In this document: positions 1 through 8,537 of the stretch, one piece after another
Position numbering within the stretch: the stretch's first letter is position 1
Layout of the letters: the number at the start of each line of letters is the position of its first letter
Assembly: GCF_000733125.1 (NCBI RefSeq)
Contig: NZ_JPHU01000005.1
Span: 62,001 to 126,000, forward strand
DNA length: 64,000 nucleotides
Direction of reading: 5' to 3'
Source: Parvularcula oceani
GTDB taxonomy: Bacteria > Pseudomonadota > Alphaproteobacteria > Caulobacterales > Parvularculaceae
Notes under the pieces: model-generated
What the model was told of the DNA's origin: nothing
Databases searched by the model: none
What the model saw: the letters and a program-made list of their open reading frames with translations, nothing else
Program-made: the position numbers and the translations under genes

Positions 1-434
1 AGAAGCAGGAGATCGCGGGCATGGCGATCGAGCTCTTCGTCATCGATTTCGAGCATGAGAAGATGAAGCTGCGCGTGCCGGTGAACAAGGCCGCCGCTTC
101 GGGCATGCGCAACCTTTCGAGCCCCGAGCGGATCGACGAGATGATGGAGCTGATCGAGGGCAAGGCCCGCGTGAAGCGCACCATGTGGTCGCGCCGGGCG
201 CAGGAATACGAAGCCAAGATCAATTCGGGCGACCTGCAGGCCGTGTCCGAAGTCGTGCGCGACCTGTTCCGCGCCGACGATCAGCCCGAGCAGTCCTATT
301 CGGAGCGCCAGCTCTTCGAGCAGGCGCGTGAGCGCCTGGGCCGAGAAGTCGCCGCCGTGCGCCGCAAGTCGCTCGACAATGCGATCAAGGAGATCCACTC
401 CCATCTCGACAAGAAGGAGAAGGCGGACGGCTGA
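1..434 (+). CDS. carD: CarD family transcriptional regulator (5' end outside the window)
   Basis: The reading frame is open from base 3 at the window edge, so the N-terminus, including most of the RNA-polymerase-interacting domain, lies upstream. About 143 codons are visible. The visible part resembles the alpha-helical C-terminal DNA-binding half of CarD/CdnL proteins: a stretch on PVNKAAASGMR and LSSPERID followed by helical charged segments such as RAQEYEAKI and LARERLGRE-like repeats ending in a lysine-rich tail. CarD proteins bind the RNA polymerase beta subunit and stabilise open promoter complexes at housekeeping promoters. The internal ATG at base 21 is not a credible start because coding similarity continues before it. 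A strong terminator follows. Confidence 0.85.
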   Translation, partial: KQEIAGMAIELFVIDFEHEKMKLRVPVNKAAASGMRNLSSPERIDEMMELIEGKARVKRTMWSRRAQEYEAKINSGDLQAVSEVVRDLFRADDQPEQSYSERQLFEQARERLGREVAAVRRKSLDNAIKEIHSHLDKKEKADG

Positions 435-475
435 GGCCGCTCTTCCTTCCCGGCTGCCCGGCAGCACCAATTTTG

Positions 476-508
476 AAAAAAGCGGCGGCCTTGCCCGCCG
501 CTTTTTTT
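476..508. terminator. Rho-independent terminator after carD
   Basis: A perfect 7-bp stem GCGGCGG (482-488) / CCGCCGC (495-501) with a 6-base loop is preceded by six A and followed by seven T. The flanking A and T tracts also pair, so it is a classic intrinsic terminator for carD and structurally bidirectional. Confidence 0.9.
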
Positions 509-566
509 CGTTCGGGCCCGCGGTGCACAGAAGCCTTGCAGCCTGTCACCGCCATGCATACTTTCC

Positions 567-580
567 GTTTATCGATAAAC
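567..580. promoter_or_regulatory. 14-bp palindrome upstream of the DUF885 peptidase gene (candidate operator)
   Basis: GTTTATCGATAAAC is a perfect palindrome ending 17 bases before the start codon of the DUF885 gene. Its core TTTATCGATAA recurs upstream of the M28 peptidase gene at 8486-8496. This is an AT-rich island in GC-rich DNA. A regulator-binding role is inferred only from the symmetry, position and recurrence. Confidence 0.4.
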
Positions 581-597
581 AGCGGAGAGTATCCCTG

Positions 598-2454
598 ATG
601 ATCAAGACCTCCACCGCCGCCGCCGGCCTCGCGCTTCTCGTCTTCGCCGCGCCGGCAGACGCCCAGCAGGCGGCCGAGGATGCCAATGCGAAGTTCGACC
701 GCATCCTGGACGAGGCGACCACCGAGCTTTTCCAGATCGCGCCCATCTATGCGAGCATGCTGAGCGTCTCCGAAGAGGAGGCCGGCGGGCGCTACAAGGA
801 TCGGTTCGGCACGCCCGGCATCGAAGGCTATAACGAGATGGAGGCGCTGACCGACCGCATCGAGGCGCGGCTCGAGACGCTGAACGTGGACGAGCTGACG
901 CCGGAGCGGCGGGAATGGCTGGCCATCCTCATGAGCGATCAGCAGGTCGCCGAGGAACTCGACACGATCGAGGACGAGACGGGATACTACCTCGCCGGGA
1001 GCTTTTCGAGCCCCTACGTCGTCACGCAGATCGGCGGCGCCCATGTCGACCTGCCCCAGTTCATGACGCAGCTTCACGGGCTCTCATCGCAGGACGATGC
1101 CGATGCCTATATCGCGCGCCTCGAGCAGTTCGACGAGCAGTTCGAGGGCGTGATCGAACTCCTCGAAGCCAATGCCGAAGCCGGCGCCGTGCCTCCCGCC
1201 TATGCGGTCGAAGGCGCGATCCGGAACGCCGAGCTGTTCATCGAGCCGTCGGCCGAAGAGAACGTCCTGTCCACCCATCTCGTCTCCAAGCTGGCTGATC
1301 TCGGCATCGAGGATGCGGAAGGCTACGAGCAGCGCGTGACGAGCGCGGTCGAGAACTCGGTCTATCCCGCCTATCGCGATCTCATCGCGTCGCTGGAGGC
1401 CCTGCGCGAGCAGGCGACGCCGGAAGCCGGCGTCTGGGACATCCCCGAGGGTGAGCAGCTCTACAACGTGCTGATCCGCAGCAATGGCGAGAGCAAGCTG
1501 TCGGGCGAGGAGGTGCACGAGCTCGGCCTGCGGGAGGTCGCGCGCATCCAGGGCGAGATGGAGGCGATCTTCGAGGATCTCGGCATGACCGAAGGGACGA
1601 TCGGCGAACGCCTGATCGCGCTGACCGAGGACCCCGAGCAGATCTTCCCGAACACGCCCGAGGGCAAGGAAGAGCTTCTCGCCTATGTCCGCCGGCTGAC
1701 GGCCGAGGCGGAAGAGGTGATGGGCGAATATTTCCTCGTCACGCCCGAAAGCAGCGTCGTGGTGCAGCCCGTTCCCGAATACGCCCAGGAAGGCGCGCCG
1801 GGCGGCTCCTACATGTCGCCGGCCGAGGACGGCTCGCGTCCCGGCATGTTCATGATCAATCTGCGCGACACGGCGGCGCAGCCGAAATGGTCGCTGCCCA
1901 CCCTCACCTATCACGAGACGGTGCCCGGGCATCACTTCCAGCTCGCTCTCGCGACGGACGCCAAGGATACGCCGCTCCTCGTCCGGCAGATGGCCTCCTC
2001 CACCGGTTTCGCCGAGGGCTGGGGCCTCTACTCCGAAGCCTTCGCCAAGGAGATCGGCCTTTACGAGGATGATCAGCTGGGCGATCTCGGCCGTCTCCGC
2101 GACGAGCTCTTCCGCGCCGTCCGCCTGGTCGTCGACAGCGGCATGCACGCCAAGCAGTGGAGCCGCGACGAGGCGATCAAATACATGCGCGAGAATACGG
2201 GCATGGAACGGTCGGACGTGAAGACCGAGATCGAGCGCTATTCGGTCTGGCCGGGACAGGCGCTCGCCTACAAGACCGGCATGCTCAAGATCCAGGCGCT
2301 GCGGGAGCGGGCCGAGGAAGCGCTCGGGGAGGACTTCGATGTCGCGGTCTTCCACTACGAGGTCCTGCGCGACGGCGGCGCCCCGCTCGACGTGCTCGAA
2401 GAGCGTATCGAGCGCTGGATCGAGATGGGCGGACCTGCGCCCGAGCTCGGCTGA
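598..2454 (+). CDS. DUF885 family exported metallopeptidase-like protein
   Basis: The 618-residue protein starts with a cleavable signal peptide (basic residues, then an Ala/Leu-rich core, with a likely cut after ADA near residue 22), so it probably acts in the periplasm. A zinc-binding type motif HETVPGHH lies near residues 439-446, with a downstream glutamate in GFAEGWGLYSE, as in the DUF885 family. Characterised relatives are peptidases, but the substrate cannot be read from the sequence. The start is chosen because GGAGAG lies about 10 bases upstream and the signal peptide begins immediately. It is a single gene between a terminator and a strong hairpin. It shares a promoter-proximal palindrome with the M28 peptidase gene at 6.8-8.4 kb. 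Confidence 0.88.
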   Translation: MIKTSTAAAGLALLVFAAPADAQQAAEDANAKFDRILDEATTELFQIAPIYASMLSVSEEEAGGRYKDRFGTPGIEGYNEMEALTDRIEARLETLNVDELTPERREWLAILMSDQQVAEELDTIEDETGYYLAGSFSSPYVVTQIGGAHVDLPQFMTQLHGLSSQDDADAYIARLEQFDEQFEGVIELLEANAEAGAVPPAYAVEGAIRNAELFIEPSAEENVLSTHLVSKLADLGIEDAEGYEQRVTSAVENSVYPAYRDLIASLEALREQATPEAGVWDIPEGEQLYNVLIRSNGESKLSGEEVHELGLREVARIQGEMEAIFEDLGMTEGTIGERLIALTEDPEQIFPNTPEGKEELLAYVRRLTAEAEEVMGEYFLVTPESSVVVQPVPEYAQEGAPGGSYMSPAEDGSRPGMFMINLRDTAAQPKWSLPTLTYHETVPGHHFQLALATDAKDTPLLVRQMASSTGFAEGWGLYSEAFAKEIGLYEDDQLGDLGRLRDELFRAVRLVVDSGMHAKQWSRDEAIKYMRENTGMERSDVKTEIERYSVWPGQALAYKTGMLKIQALRERAEEALGEDFDVAVFHYEVLRDGGAPLDVLEERIERWIEMGGPAPELG

Positions 2455-2464
2455 CATCCCTTCT

Positions 2465-2490
2465 CCCCTTCCGGCCCGTGCCGGAAGGGG
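2465..2490. terminator. Strong hairpin after the DUF885 gene
   Basis: CCCCTTCCGG (2465-2474) pairs perfectly with CCGGAAGGGG (2481-2490) around a 6-base loop. There is no T tract downstream, so this is either a weak terminator or an RNA-stabilising hairpin for the 3' end of the peptidase transcript. Confidence 0.5.
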
Positions 2491-2637
2491 GCCCTCCTTG
2501 CGCCGAGGCCCGGACGGCATGAGAGGCCAAGCGGCATCCTGTCGCCCTTTCCCTCTTCGGCGATCGCTCCAGTTCCTCTCCCGAACGGATCCTGCACCTG
2601 AAGGGGGCAGGGTCTCCGACCGATCGAGGAGTGGGAC

Positions 2638-3423
2638 ATGGATCTTGGAATTTCGGGCCGCCGGGCGGTCATCACGGGCGGCGGCGGCGATATCGGCATG
2701 GCGGCGGCGAAAGCGCTTCTGGCCGATGGCGTCGCGGTCGTCCTCACCGATCTCAAGCAGGACGATCTCGACGAGGCGAAGGCGAAGCTCGGCGATGTCG
2801 AGACGGTCCAAGCCGACCTGTCGACCCAGGAGGGCGCCGACCGCCTCCGCGATGCGGTGAAGGGCGAGGTCGATATCCTCGTGCACGCGGCGGGCGTCAC
2901 CGGCGCCAAGGGCGATCCTCTCGAAATGACGGAAGACGACTGGAACGAAGCCTTCCAGATCGACTTTATGGGCGGCGTGCGGGTCGCCAAGGCGTTCATT
3001 CCCCAGATGGCCGAGCGGGGCTGGGGGCGCGCGGTCTTCGTCACCTCCGAGAACGCGGCGCAATCCTATCCGGACGAAGCGGTCTACAACATGGCGAAGG
3101 TCGGCATCGCGTCCTTCGCCAAGGCCGTGAGCCAGCCCTATGCGAAGAAGGGCGTGCTCGTGAACTGCGTCGCGCCCGCCTTCGTCGAGACCAATATGAC
3201 GGACGGCATGATGGAGAAGCGGGCCGACAAGCAGGGCGGCAGCTTCGAGGACGCCGTCTCCTCCTTCCTGAAGGAGGAGCGCCCCTATCTCGTTCTCGAG
3301 CGCCGCGGCCAGCCAGACGAGGTCGGACCCGTCATCGCCTTCCTCTGCTCGGAACGGGCGAGCTTCGTGACCGGATCGAACTATCGCGTCGACGGCGGCG
3401 CGGTGATCGGCCTCGACCTCTGA
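2638..3423 (+). CDS. Short-chain dehydrogenase/reductase (SDR) family oxidoreductase
   Basis: This 261-residue Rossmann-fold enzyme has the classical SDR features. The cofactor-binding glycine motif TGGGGDIG is near residues 13-20, the structural motif HAAG replaces the usual NNAG, and the catalytic residues are Ser137, Tyr150 and Lys154 (YNMAK). The C-terminal segment with VTGSNYRVDGG is typical. It should catalyse an NAD(P)-dependent alcohol/ketone interconversion; the substrate is unknown. The start is supported by GAGGAG 8 bases upstream. It lies 70 bases ahead of an alpha-glucosidase gene on the same strand, which suggests but does not prove a role in carbohydrate metabolism. Confidence 0.88.
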   Translation: MDLGISGRRAVITGGGGDIGMAAAKALLADGVAVVLTDLKQDDLDEAKAKLGDVETVQADLSTQEGADRLRDAVKGEVDILVHAAGVTGAKGDPLEMTEDDWNEAFQIDFMGGVRVAKAFIPQMAERGWGRAVFVTSENAAQSYPDEAVYNMAKVGIASFAKAVSQPYAKKGVLVNCVAPAFVETNMTDGMMEKRADKQGGSFEDAVSSFLKEERPYLVLERRGQPDEVGPVIAFLCSERASFVTGSNYRVDGGAVIGLDL

Positions 3424-3448
3424 TAGGCGCCCGCAGTGAAAGCTCATC

Positions 3449-3479
3449 GCGGCCGCTCCGCCACGGGCGGCCGCTCTTT
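3449..3479. terminator. GC-rich hairpin between the SDR and alpha-glucosidase genes
   Basis: Two copies of the self-complementary octamer GCGGCCGC (3449-3456 and 3467-3474) can pair across a 10-base loop and are followed by TCTTTA. It could be a weak terminator or attenuator for read-through into the GH13 gene. Confidence 0.4.
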
Positions 3480-3493
3480 ATGGGAAACGCGAC

Positions 3494-5104
3494 ATGACGG
3501 ATCAGCCTTGGTGGCAGGGCGCGGTGCTCTACCAGATCTATCCGCGGTCCTTCCGCGACACGTCCGGCAACGGCGTCGGCGATCTGCCCGGCATCGCCGA
3601 ACGCCTCGATTACGTCGCGCGCCTCGGCGTGGACGGCATCTGGATGTCGCCCTTCTATCCCTCCCCCGGAAAGGATTTCGGCTACGACATCACCGAGCAC
3701 TGCAAGATCGACCCTCTGTTCGGCACGATGGAGGACTTCCAGGCGCTGCTCGACAAGGCCCACTCGCTGGGCCTGAAGGTCGTGATCGACGCCGTCCTGA
3801 ACCATACCTCGGACCAGCATCCGTGGTTTCTCGAGAGCCGGAGCAGCAGGACGAACGGCAAGGCCGACTGGTATCAGTGGGAGGACCCCCGGGACGATGG
3901 CGGCCCGCCCAATAACTGGATCTGCCGCTATGGCCAGTCGCAGTGGTCGTGGTGCCCTGAGCGCGAACAATATTACCGCCATCAATATCTGACCAGCCAG
4001 CCTGCACTCAACCTCGCCAATCAAGAGGTGGTCGAGGCGCGTCTCGGCTTCATGGAAAAATGGCTGAGCCGCGGCGTCGACGGGCTGCGCTTCGATGCGG
4101 TGCCGCAATATTTCGCGGATGCCGATCTCAGGGACAATCCGCCCGCCGACCCCGGTGATCCGCAGCTGACCCCGGTCGGCCCCTTCACCCCCTTCGCCTG
4201 GCAGTTGCACGAGAACGACTGCAATGACGAACGGATCGAGAGCTTCGTCGCATCGCTGCAGGATCAGGTGGAATGCGCGGGCTGCACCTTCACCTTCTCC
4301 GAAATCGACATCCGCTACGATGCCTATCGCAGCCTCGGCCGCTATACCGGCGGCCCCTATTTCAACGCCGCCTACACGCCCGATTTCATGTCCGCCGCGC
4401 TGACGCCGAGCTGTTTCGCCAAGGTCGCGGACAGCACCCGCGAACACAGCGATCTTCGCAATCTCGTCTGGACCGTCACGAACCATGATGCGAGCCGCAT
4501 TGCGAGCCGCTGGACGCCCGAGGACGCGGACCCCGCGACGCAGGCGGCTGTCAGCCGGCTCGCGGCGGCGATCCTGATGTGCCTGCACGGCCAGATCTCC
4601 TTCTTCCAGGGAGAGGAGCTGGGACTGCCAGATGCCGTCTACGACTATGACGAGATCAAGGACCCGCAGGGCCTCCTCTTCTGGCCGAAGGGCCATGGCC
4701 GGGACCCGATCCGTCACCCCTTCCCCTGGGATGGCGGCCCGCAGGCGGGGTTCTCCGGCAATGAGAGCCCGTGGCTGCCGATGAAGGACACCCTGTGCTC
4801 ACGGCACGCCGCCGGCCAGGAGGACGACCCGCAAAGCGTGCTCAACACGTGGCGGCGCCTGATCGGCCTGCGGCGCGGCACGCCGGCCCTGCGCAGCGGA
4901 GAGATGGAGATCCTCGAGGCGGACGACGAAAGCGGCATCCTGCACCTGCGCCGCTGGCTGGACGGACAGGAGATCGAGGCGCTGTTCTGCCTCGCCGCAG
5001 AGGCGCCCGAGGCGGATCTGCCCGAAGGCCGGATGCTCGATGCGTCTTCGGAGGGACCGCTCGAAGGCTGGGGCTGGCGCATAATCGCGAGCGCGGAGAG
5101 CTGA
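3494..5104 (+). CDS. GH13 alpha-amylase family glycosidase (alpha-glucosidase-like)
   Basis: The 536-residue protein has no signal peptide and should be cytoplasmic. All conserved GH13 regions are visible: DAVLNH (region I), GLRFDAV with the nucleophile Asp201, FSEID with the acid/base Glu270, and TNHDASR with the transition-state stabiliser Asp332. The opening WWQGAVLYQIYPRSFRD and the segment GNGVGDLPGI are typical of the oligo-1,6-glucosidase/alpha-glucosidase branch that hydrolyses short alpha-glucosides. A C-terminal beta-sandwich follows from about residue 450. The start at ATG 3494 places the conserved WWQGAVLYQ segment at residues 6-14, as usual. It follows an SDR gene in the same direction. 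Exact substrate preference (alpha-1,4, alpha-1,6 or sucrose-type) is not resolved. Confidence 0.9.
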   Translation: MTDQPWWQGAVLYQIYPRSFRDTSGNGVGDLPGIAERLDYVARLGVDGIWMSPFYPSPGKDFGYDITEHCKIDPLFGTMEDFQALLDKAHSLGLKVVIDAVLNHTSDQHPWFLESRSSRTNGKADWYQWEDPRDDGGPPNNWICRYGQSQWSWCPEREQYYRHQYLTSQPALNLANQEVVEARLGFMEKWLSRGVDGLRFDAVPQYFADADLRDNPPADPGDPQLTPVGPFTPFAWQLHENDCNDERIESFVASLQDQVECAGCTFTFSEIDIRYDAYRSLGRYTGGPYFNAAYTPDFMSAALTPSCFAKVADSTREHSDLRNLVWTVTNHDASRIASRWTPEDADPATQAAVSRLAAAILMCLHGQISFFQGEELGLPDAVYDYDEIKDPQGLLFWPKGHGRDPIRHPFPWDGGPQAGFSGNESPWLPMKDTLCSRHAAGQEDDPQSVLNTWRRLIGLRRGTPALRSGEMEILEADDESGILHLRRWLDGQEIEALFCLAAEAPEADLPEGRMLDASSEGPLEGWGWRIIASAES

Positions 5105-5184
5105 AAGGCGCGATCCTGGCCGCAAGCGGGGAACCGCCTCCCGCCTCGCCCCGTTTCCTTCTTCGACCAAGAATGGAGGATCTC

Positions 5185-5613
5185 ATGACGGAACGCTCCG
5201 GTTCCGCCGTCTGGGAAGGCGGCATCAAGGACGGCAAGGGTCAGATCAGCACGCAAAGCGGCGCGCTGTCCGGCCAGCCCTACGGCTTCAACACCCGCTT
5301 CGAGGATGAACCCGGCACCAATCCCGAAGAACTCGTCGGCGCGGCCCACGCCGCCTGCTTCTCGATGGCCCTGTCGAAAGAGCTCGGAGAGGCCGGCGTC
5401 ACCGACCCCAGGATCGAGACCAAGGCGACGGTGACGCTGGAGCAGCAGGGCGGCGGCTTCGCGGTGACGAAGTCGCATCTCGACCTGAAGCTGACCGCCA
5501 AGGGCGCCGAACGCTATGCGGTGGAAGCCGCGGCCCAGACGGCCAAGGCCAATTGCCCGATCTCGAAGCTCCTCGACGCCGAGGTGACGATGGAAGCCAC
5601 CTACGACGTCTGA
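5185..5613 (+). CDS. osmC: OsmC family peroxiredoxin
   Basis: A 142-residue OsmC-type thiol peroxidase that reduces organic hydroperoxides in the cytoplasm. The two redox cysteines are Cys58 in HAACFSMAL and Cys124 in KANCPISK, at the family's usual spacing. The opening SGSAVWEGGIKDGKG matches the OsmC N-terminal strand. Start: an in-frame ATG exists at 5173, but GGAGG at 5175-5179 sits at ideal distance from ATG 5185, so the shorter form is preferred. It lies 80 bases downstream of the alpha-glucosidase gene on the same strand and faces the convergent DUF547 gene. Confidence 0.9.
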   Translation: MTERSGSAVWEGGIKDGKGQISTQSGALSGQPYGFNTRFEDEPGTNPEELVGAAHAACFSMALSKELGEAGVTDPRIETKATVTLEQQGGGFAVTKSHLDLKLTAKGAERYAVEAAAQTAKANCPISKLLDAEVTMEATYDV

Positions 5614-5637
5614 GCGCTCAGCTCGCGGATGGCGGGG

Positions 5638-6795
5638 TCAGTCGACCTCGCCATCCGCGGCATCCGGGTCCTCGGTCGGCTCATCGATGATGATGACCTT
5701 GCTCTTGAAGTAGCCCTGCCGCTTCAGCTCGAGGATCTTCTCCTCATACTCGTTCGCCATCCGCGCCAATTGGGGCGGCAGGCTGAGAACCTGCGCATTG
5801 TCGCGCGGGCTGAGGTCCGAGGTGATGTCGCCGCCGACCATGTCGCCGACCGTGTCCTCATATTGGGCGATCTGGACGCTCTCGCTGTCCTGCAGCAGTT
5901 CAGCGACGTCCTGATCGGCATATTCCATGAGGTGCGAGCGGAAATCCGACGGCCATTGCGGGAACAGGGCGGGCCGCGCCTCGGCATAGACCTCGGAGAC
6001 CTTGATCTTGTTCCGGCCGCGCGCGACGCCGCGCAGGCTGTTGACGAATTCCCGCGCCTGACTTTCCAGCTCGTCGCCGACGCTGTCCGCCGTATAGGCG
6101 GCGCTGCGGATGGACGGGCTGCCGAGATCGCCGCGATAGAAGCCGTAAATGACCTTCGGATCGCTCCAGTGCCGGTAGACGATGTTTTCGCGGATATCGC
6201 GCAGGCTCAGCGCCATGCCGTCGATCTCGATGATCTTCGCGTCATGCAGCGTCTTCCTGTCCGGACCCAGCTTCATCCGGCTCGGGCGGGTGACGGGATA
6301 GGCCTTCGCGATCTCGTCGATGACGACGATGTTGTGCAGATTGAACCAATAGGCGAGCTGCTCGTTGCGCGGCAGGGTCGTCAGGTCGGCGGCGCTGCCG
6401 ATCCGCTCGAGGCTCGCCCGGTATTCGCCGATCGCCGCGACCGTATCGTCGTCGAATTGCGAGAAGAAGATCTTGTTGCCTTCGAGCCGATAGGGCGAGG
6501 TGTGCCCCTTGGTGAAGCGCGAACCGACCCGCGCATCGGGCGTCGTGGCATAGCGGCGCAGGGACGGGCCCGCATTGAAGACCATGAGGTTCAATGCGTC
6601 GTCGATCAGCTCGTAATTGATTCTGGCCGTCCGACCCGAGGGCTGAGGCTCGAAATGCGCCGTGATCGCCGCGTCGGCTGTCGATGCGGCGGAAATCTCG
6701 GCCTTGGGCATGGTGACCCGCCCGGCCGCCAGGGCGCTTGGCATGGCAAGCCCGGTGGCCGCCGCGCCGATCAGCAGCAATGCACGTGTCTTCAT
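5638..6795 (-). CDS. DUF547 domain-containing exported protein
   Basis: The 385-residue protein has an N-terminal signal peptide (MKTRALLLIG followed by an Ala-rich core ending ALA). It then carries a DUF547 domain, recognisable by NEQLAYWFNLHNIVV around residue 150 and the segment YRGDLGSPSIR. The family is structurally related to papain-like/transglutaminase folds, but its biochemical role is not established. The C-terminal third is charged and ends in an acidic tail. The ATG at 6795 is preferred because GGGAGAG precedes it and it opens the signal peptide. It starts 17 bases after the M28 peptidase stop, so the two are probably co-transcribed. Confidence 0.85.
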   Translation of the reverse strand: MKTRALLLIGAAATGLAMPSALAAGRVTMPKAEISAASTADAAITAHFEPQPSGRTARINYELIDDALNLMVFNAGPSLRRYATTPDARVGSRFTKGHTSPYRLEGNKIFFSQFDDDTVAAIGEYRASLERIGSAADLTTLPRNEQLAYWFNLHNIVVIDEIAKAYPVTRPSRMKLGPDRKTLHDAKIIEIDGMALSLRDIRENIVYRHWSDPKVIYGFYRGDLGSPSIRSAAYTADSVGDELESQAREFVNSLRGVARGRNKIKVSEVYAEARPALFPQWPSDFRSHLMEYADQDVAELLQDSESVQIAQYEDTVGDMVGGDITSDLSPRDNAQVLSLPPQLARMANEYEEKILELKRQGYFKSKVIIIDEPTEDPDAADGEVD

Positions 6796-6812
6796 CGAGA
6801 ACTCTCCCTTTC

Positions 6813-8447
6813 TCAGCTTCCCGAAGACGGCCCGTAAAGGCCGCCGAAGAAGTCGCCCGGGTTCCATTGCGGCCGCTCGTCGGCATTCGCGATGGCCTTG
6901 GCGATCCGGTAGTTCAGCGCGGCGAATTTCGCGCCGGTGTCGTACTGGATCGGCAGGTCCGGCTGATCCGAAGGCTGGTGGTAATAGGTGGTCATGAATT
7001 CCTGGAACTTCTCTCCGCCGCCATTGGCGAAGCCGAGGAAGAGGAAGACCGACGGCACCCCCTGCTTGACGAAGCTGTAGTGATCGGAGCGCACGAAGAG
7101 CACCATTTCGGGCACGGGATCGGGTGTCAGCGCGACGTTCATGCTCTCGGCGGCGTCCTCGACGAGGTCCTGCATGGTCGAGTGCTGGGCGCCGAAGGCG
7201 ATCACGTCGGTGAAGTCGTGCAGCAGGATGGGCATGTCGAGATTGACGTTCGCGACCATCTGTTCTGCGGGCACGGTCGGATTGCTGGCGAAGTAGTCAG
7301 AGCCCAGAAGCCCCTTCTCCTCGGCGGTCACCGCCACGAAGAGGATCGAACGGCGCGGGCGCGTGCCGTCGGCCTGGAAGCGGCGCGCCGCTTCCAGCAT
7401 GGTCGCGATGCCCGACGCATTGTCCATGGCGCCGTTGTGGATCGTGTCCTCGCCCTCGCCATGCACGCCGACATGGTCGAGATGCGCGGACAGGACGACA
7501 TATTCGTTCTTAAGGTCCGGGTCCGACCCCTCGATCATCGCGACGACGTTGGGCGAAGTGTAGTTCTCGAACGTGCCTTCGGCCGTCAGCGCCAGCTCGC
7601 CGGGCAAGGCCATGGCCTCGATCGCGCCGCTGGCGGTCGGCGTCGCCGCCGCTTCATAGGTCGTGCCGGCAGCCTCGAAGAGCTCGCGCGCCGCATCGCG
7701 GAAGAGATATCCCGTCACGACGCCCTCGCGGGCCGCGTTCCGGCCTGCATAGGTGTCGCTTTCGCTCTCGGCCCAGCGCGCGACGTTTTCGCGCCACTCA
7801 AGGGTGGGCTCCTGCGTGCCGAGGAACAGGACGGCGGCCGCGCCCTTGGCGGCGGCGGTCTCGATCTTGGTGCGCGCCGACTGGAAATGCGCGCGCTCTT
7901 CGGACGGCAGGCCTTCGGGAACGCCCTGCAACAGGAGCACGACCTTGCCGCGCACGTCGACGCCGTCATAGCTCTCGATATCGAAGGCGGGCGCGTCGAT
8001 CCCGTAGCCCGCGAAGACGATGTCGCCGCGCGCCATCGCCTCTGCCGTCCGCGCGCTCGCATCGGGGGCCGATGGGGCATCGAGGAGGAAGTCGTCCAGG
8101 ACCGCGAGCGTCCGCTCCGCCCCGCCGGGCGCGGAATAGACGGCGCTCTGCCCTTCGGTCACCCGCGTCGCCCGGCGCAGCGGCACCTGCTGCAGGAAGC
8201 CGTCCGTGCCGGCGGGCTGCAGGCCCATCTCCTCGAACTGCGCGACGACGTAGTCCACCGCCCGCTCATGCCCGGCCGTCCCGGCTTCGCGGCCCTGATA
8301 GGCGTCGCTGGCGAGCGTCGTCAGGTCCTGCTCGAAGCGCGCTGCGGCCGCGTCCTGTCCCTCGGGCCAGGGCTGGATGTCTATGGTGGCGCAGGCGCCT
8401 GCGACGAGAAGCGCGAGGATCGAAGCCGTGCGAGTGAGTCCGTTCAT
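6813..8447 (-). CDS. M28 family metallopeptidase, predicted lipoprotein
   Basis: A 544-residue exported peptidase. The N-terminus has a signal peptide ending in a lipobox-like AGAC, so Cys18 may be lipidated. A PA-type insert domain (segment around DVRGKVVLLLQGVP) precedes the M28 zinc domain. The di-zinc ligands are recognisable in LSAHLDHVG (His, Asp), GAMDNASG (bridging Asp) and AEEKGLLGS (catalytic and ligand Glu), with further motifs NLDM and SDHYSF. It should act as an aminopeptidase or similar exopeptidase in the cell envelope. An in-frame GTG 30 bases upstream is less likely because it adds a charged stretch before the signal peptide. A TTATCGATAA palindrome lies 39 bases upstream. 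Confidence 0.9.
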   Translation of the reverse strand: MNGLTRTASILALLVAGACATIDIQPWPEGQDAAAARFEQDLTTLASDAYQGREAGTAGHERAVDYVVAQFEEMGLQPAGTDGFLQQVPLRRATRVTEGQSAVYSAPGGAERTLAVLDDFLLDAPSAPDASARTAEAMARGDIVFAGYGIDAPAFDIESYDGVDVRGKVVLLLQGVPEGLPSEERAHFQSARTKIETAAAKGAAAVLFLGTQEPTLEWRENVARWAESESDTYAGRNAAREGVVTGYLFRDAARELFEAAGTTYEAAATPTASGAIEAMALPGELALTAEGTFENYTSPNVVAMIEGSDPDLKNEYVVLSAHLDHVGVHGEGEDTIHNGAMDNASGIATMLEAARRFQADGTRPRRSILFVAVTAEEKGLLGSDYFASNPTVPAEQMVANVNLDMPILLHDFTDVIAFGAQHSTMQDLVEDAAESMNVALTPDPVPEMVLFVRSDHYSFVKQGVPSVFLFLGFANGGGEKFQEFMTTYYHQPSDQPDLPIQYDTGAKFAALNYRIAKAIANADERPQWNPGDFFGGLYGPSSGS

Positions 8448-8484
8448 GAATCTGCCCTGATATCTCGAGGGCGACACTTGAACG

Positions 8485-8497
8485 ATTATCGATAAAT
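8485..8497. promoter_or_regulatory. TTATCGATAA palindrome upstream of the M28 peptidase gene (candidate operator)
   Basis: On the minus strand the sequence reads ATTTATCGATAAT. It shares the 11-mer TTTATCGATAA with the palindrome at 567-580 and sits in the gap between panD and the M28 gene. It is a candidate binding site for a regulator common to both peptidase genes; function is inferred. Confidence 0.4.
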
Positions 8498-8537
8498 AGC
8501 AAGACCGGGCCGGATGCCGATCTTGCGAAGTCTCAGA

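Noticed and set aside
2465-2490. Part of the same dispersed repeat family as 46656-46782
   Set aside because: Both contain a palindrome of the CCCTT/AAGGG or CTCCC/GGGAG kind, but the stem sequences and loops differ and the internal unit is missing.
1084-3447. A 787-codon open frame on the minus strand across the DUF885 and SDR genes
   Set aside because: It is antisense to two well-supported genes, has a His/Arg/Asp-rich composition typical of antisense frames in high-GC DNA, and no domain is recognisable.
5173-5184. Upstream ATG start for the OsmC gene
   Set aside because: The GGAGG ribosome-binding site lies inside this short extension and is correctly spaced only for ATG 5185.
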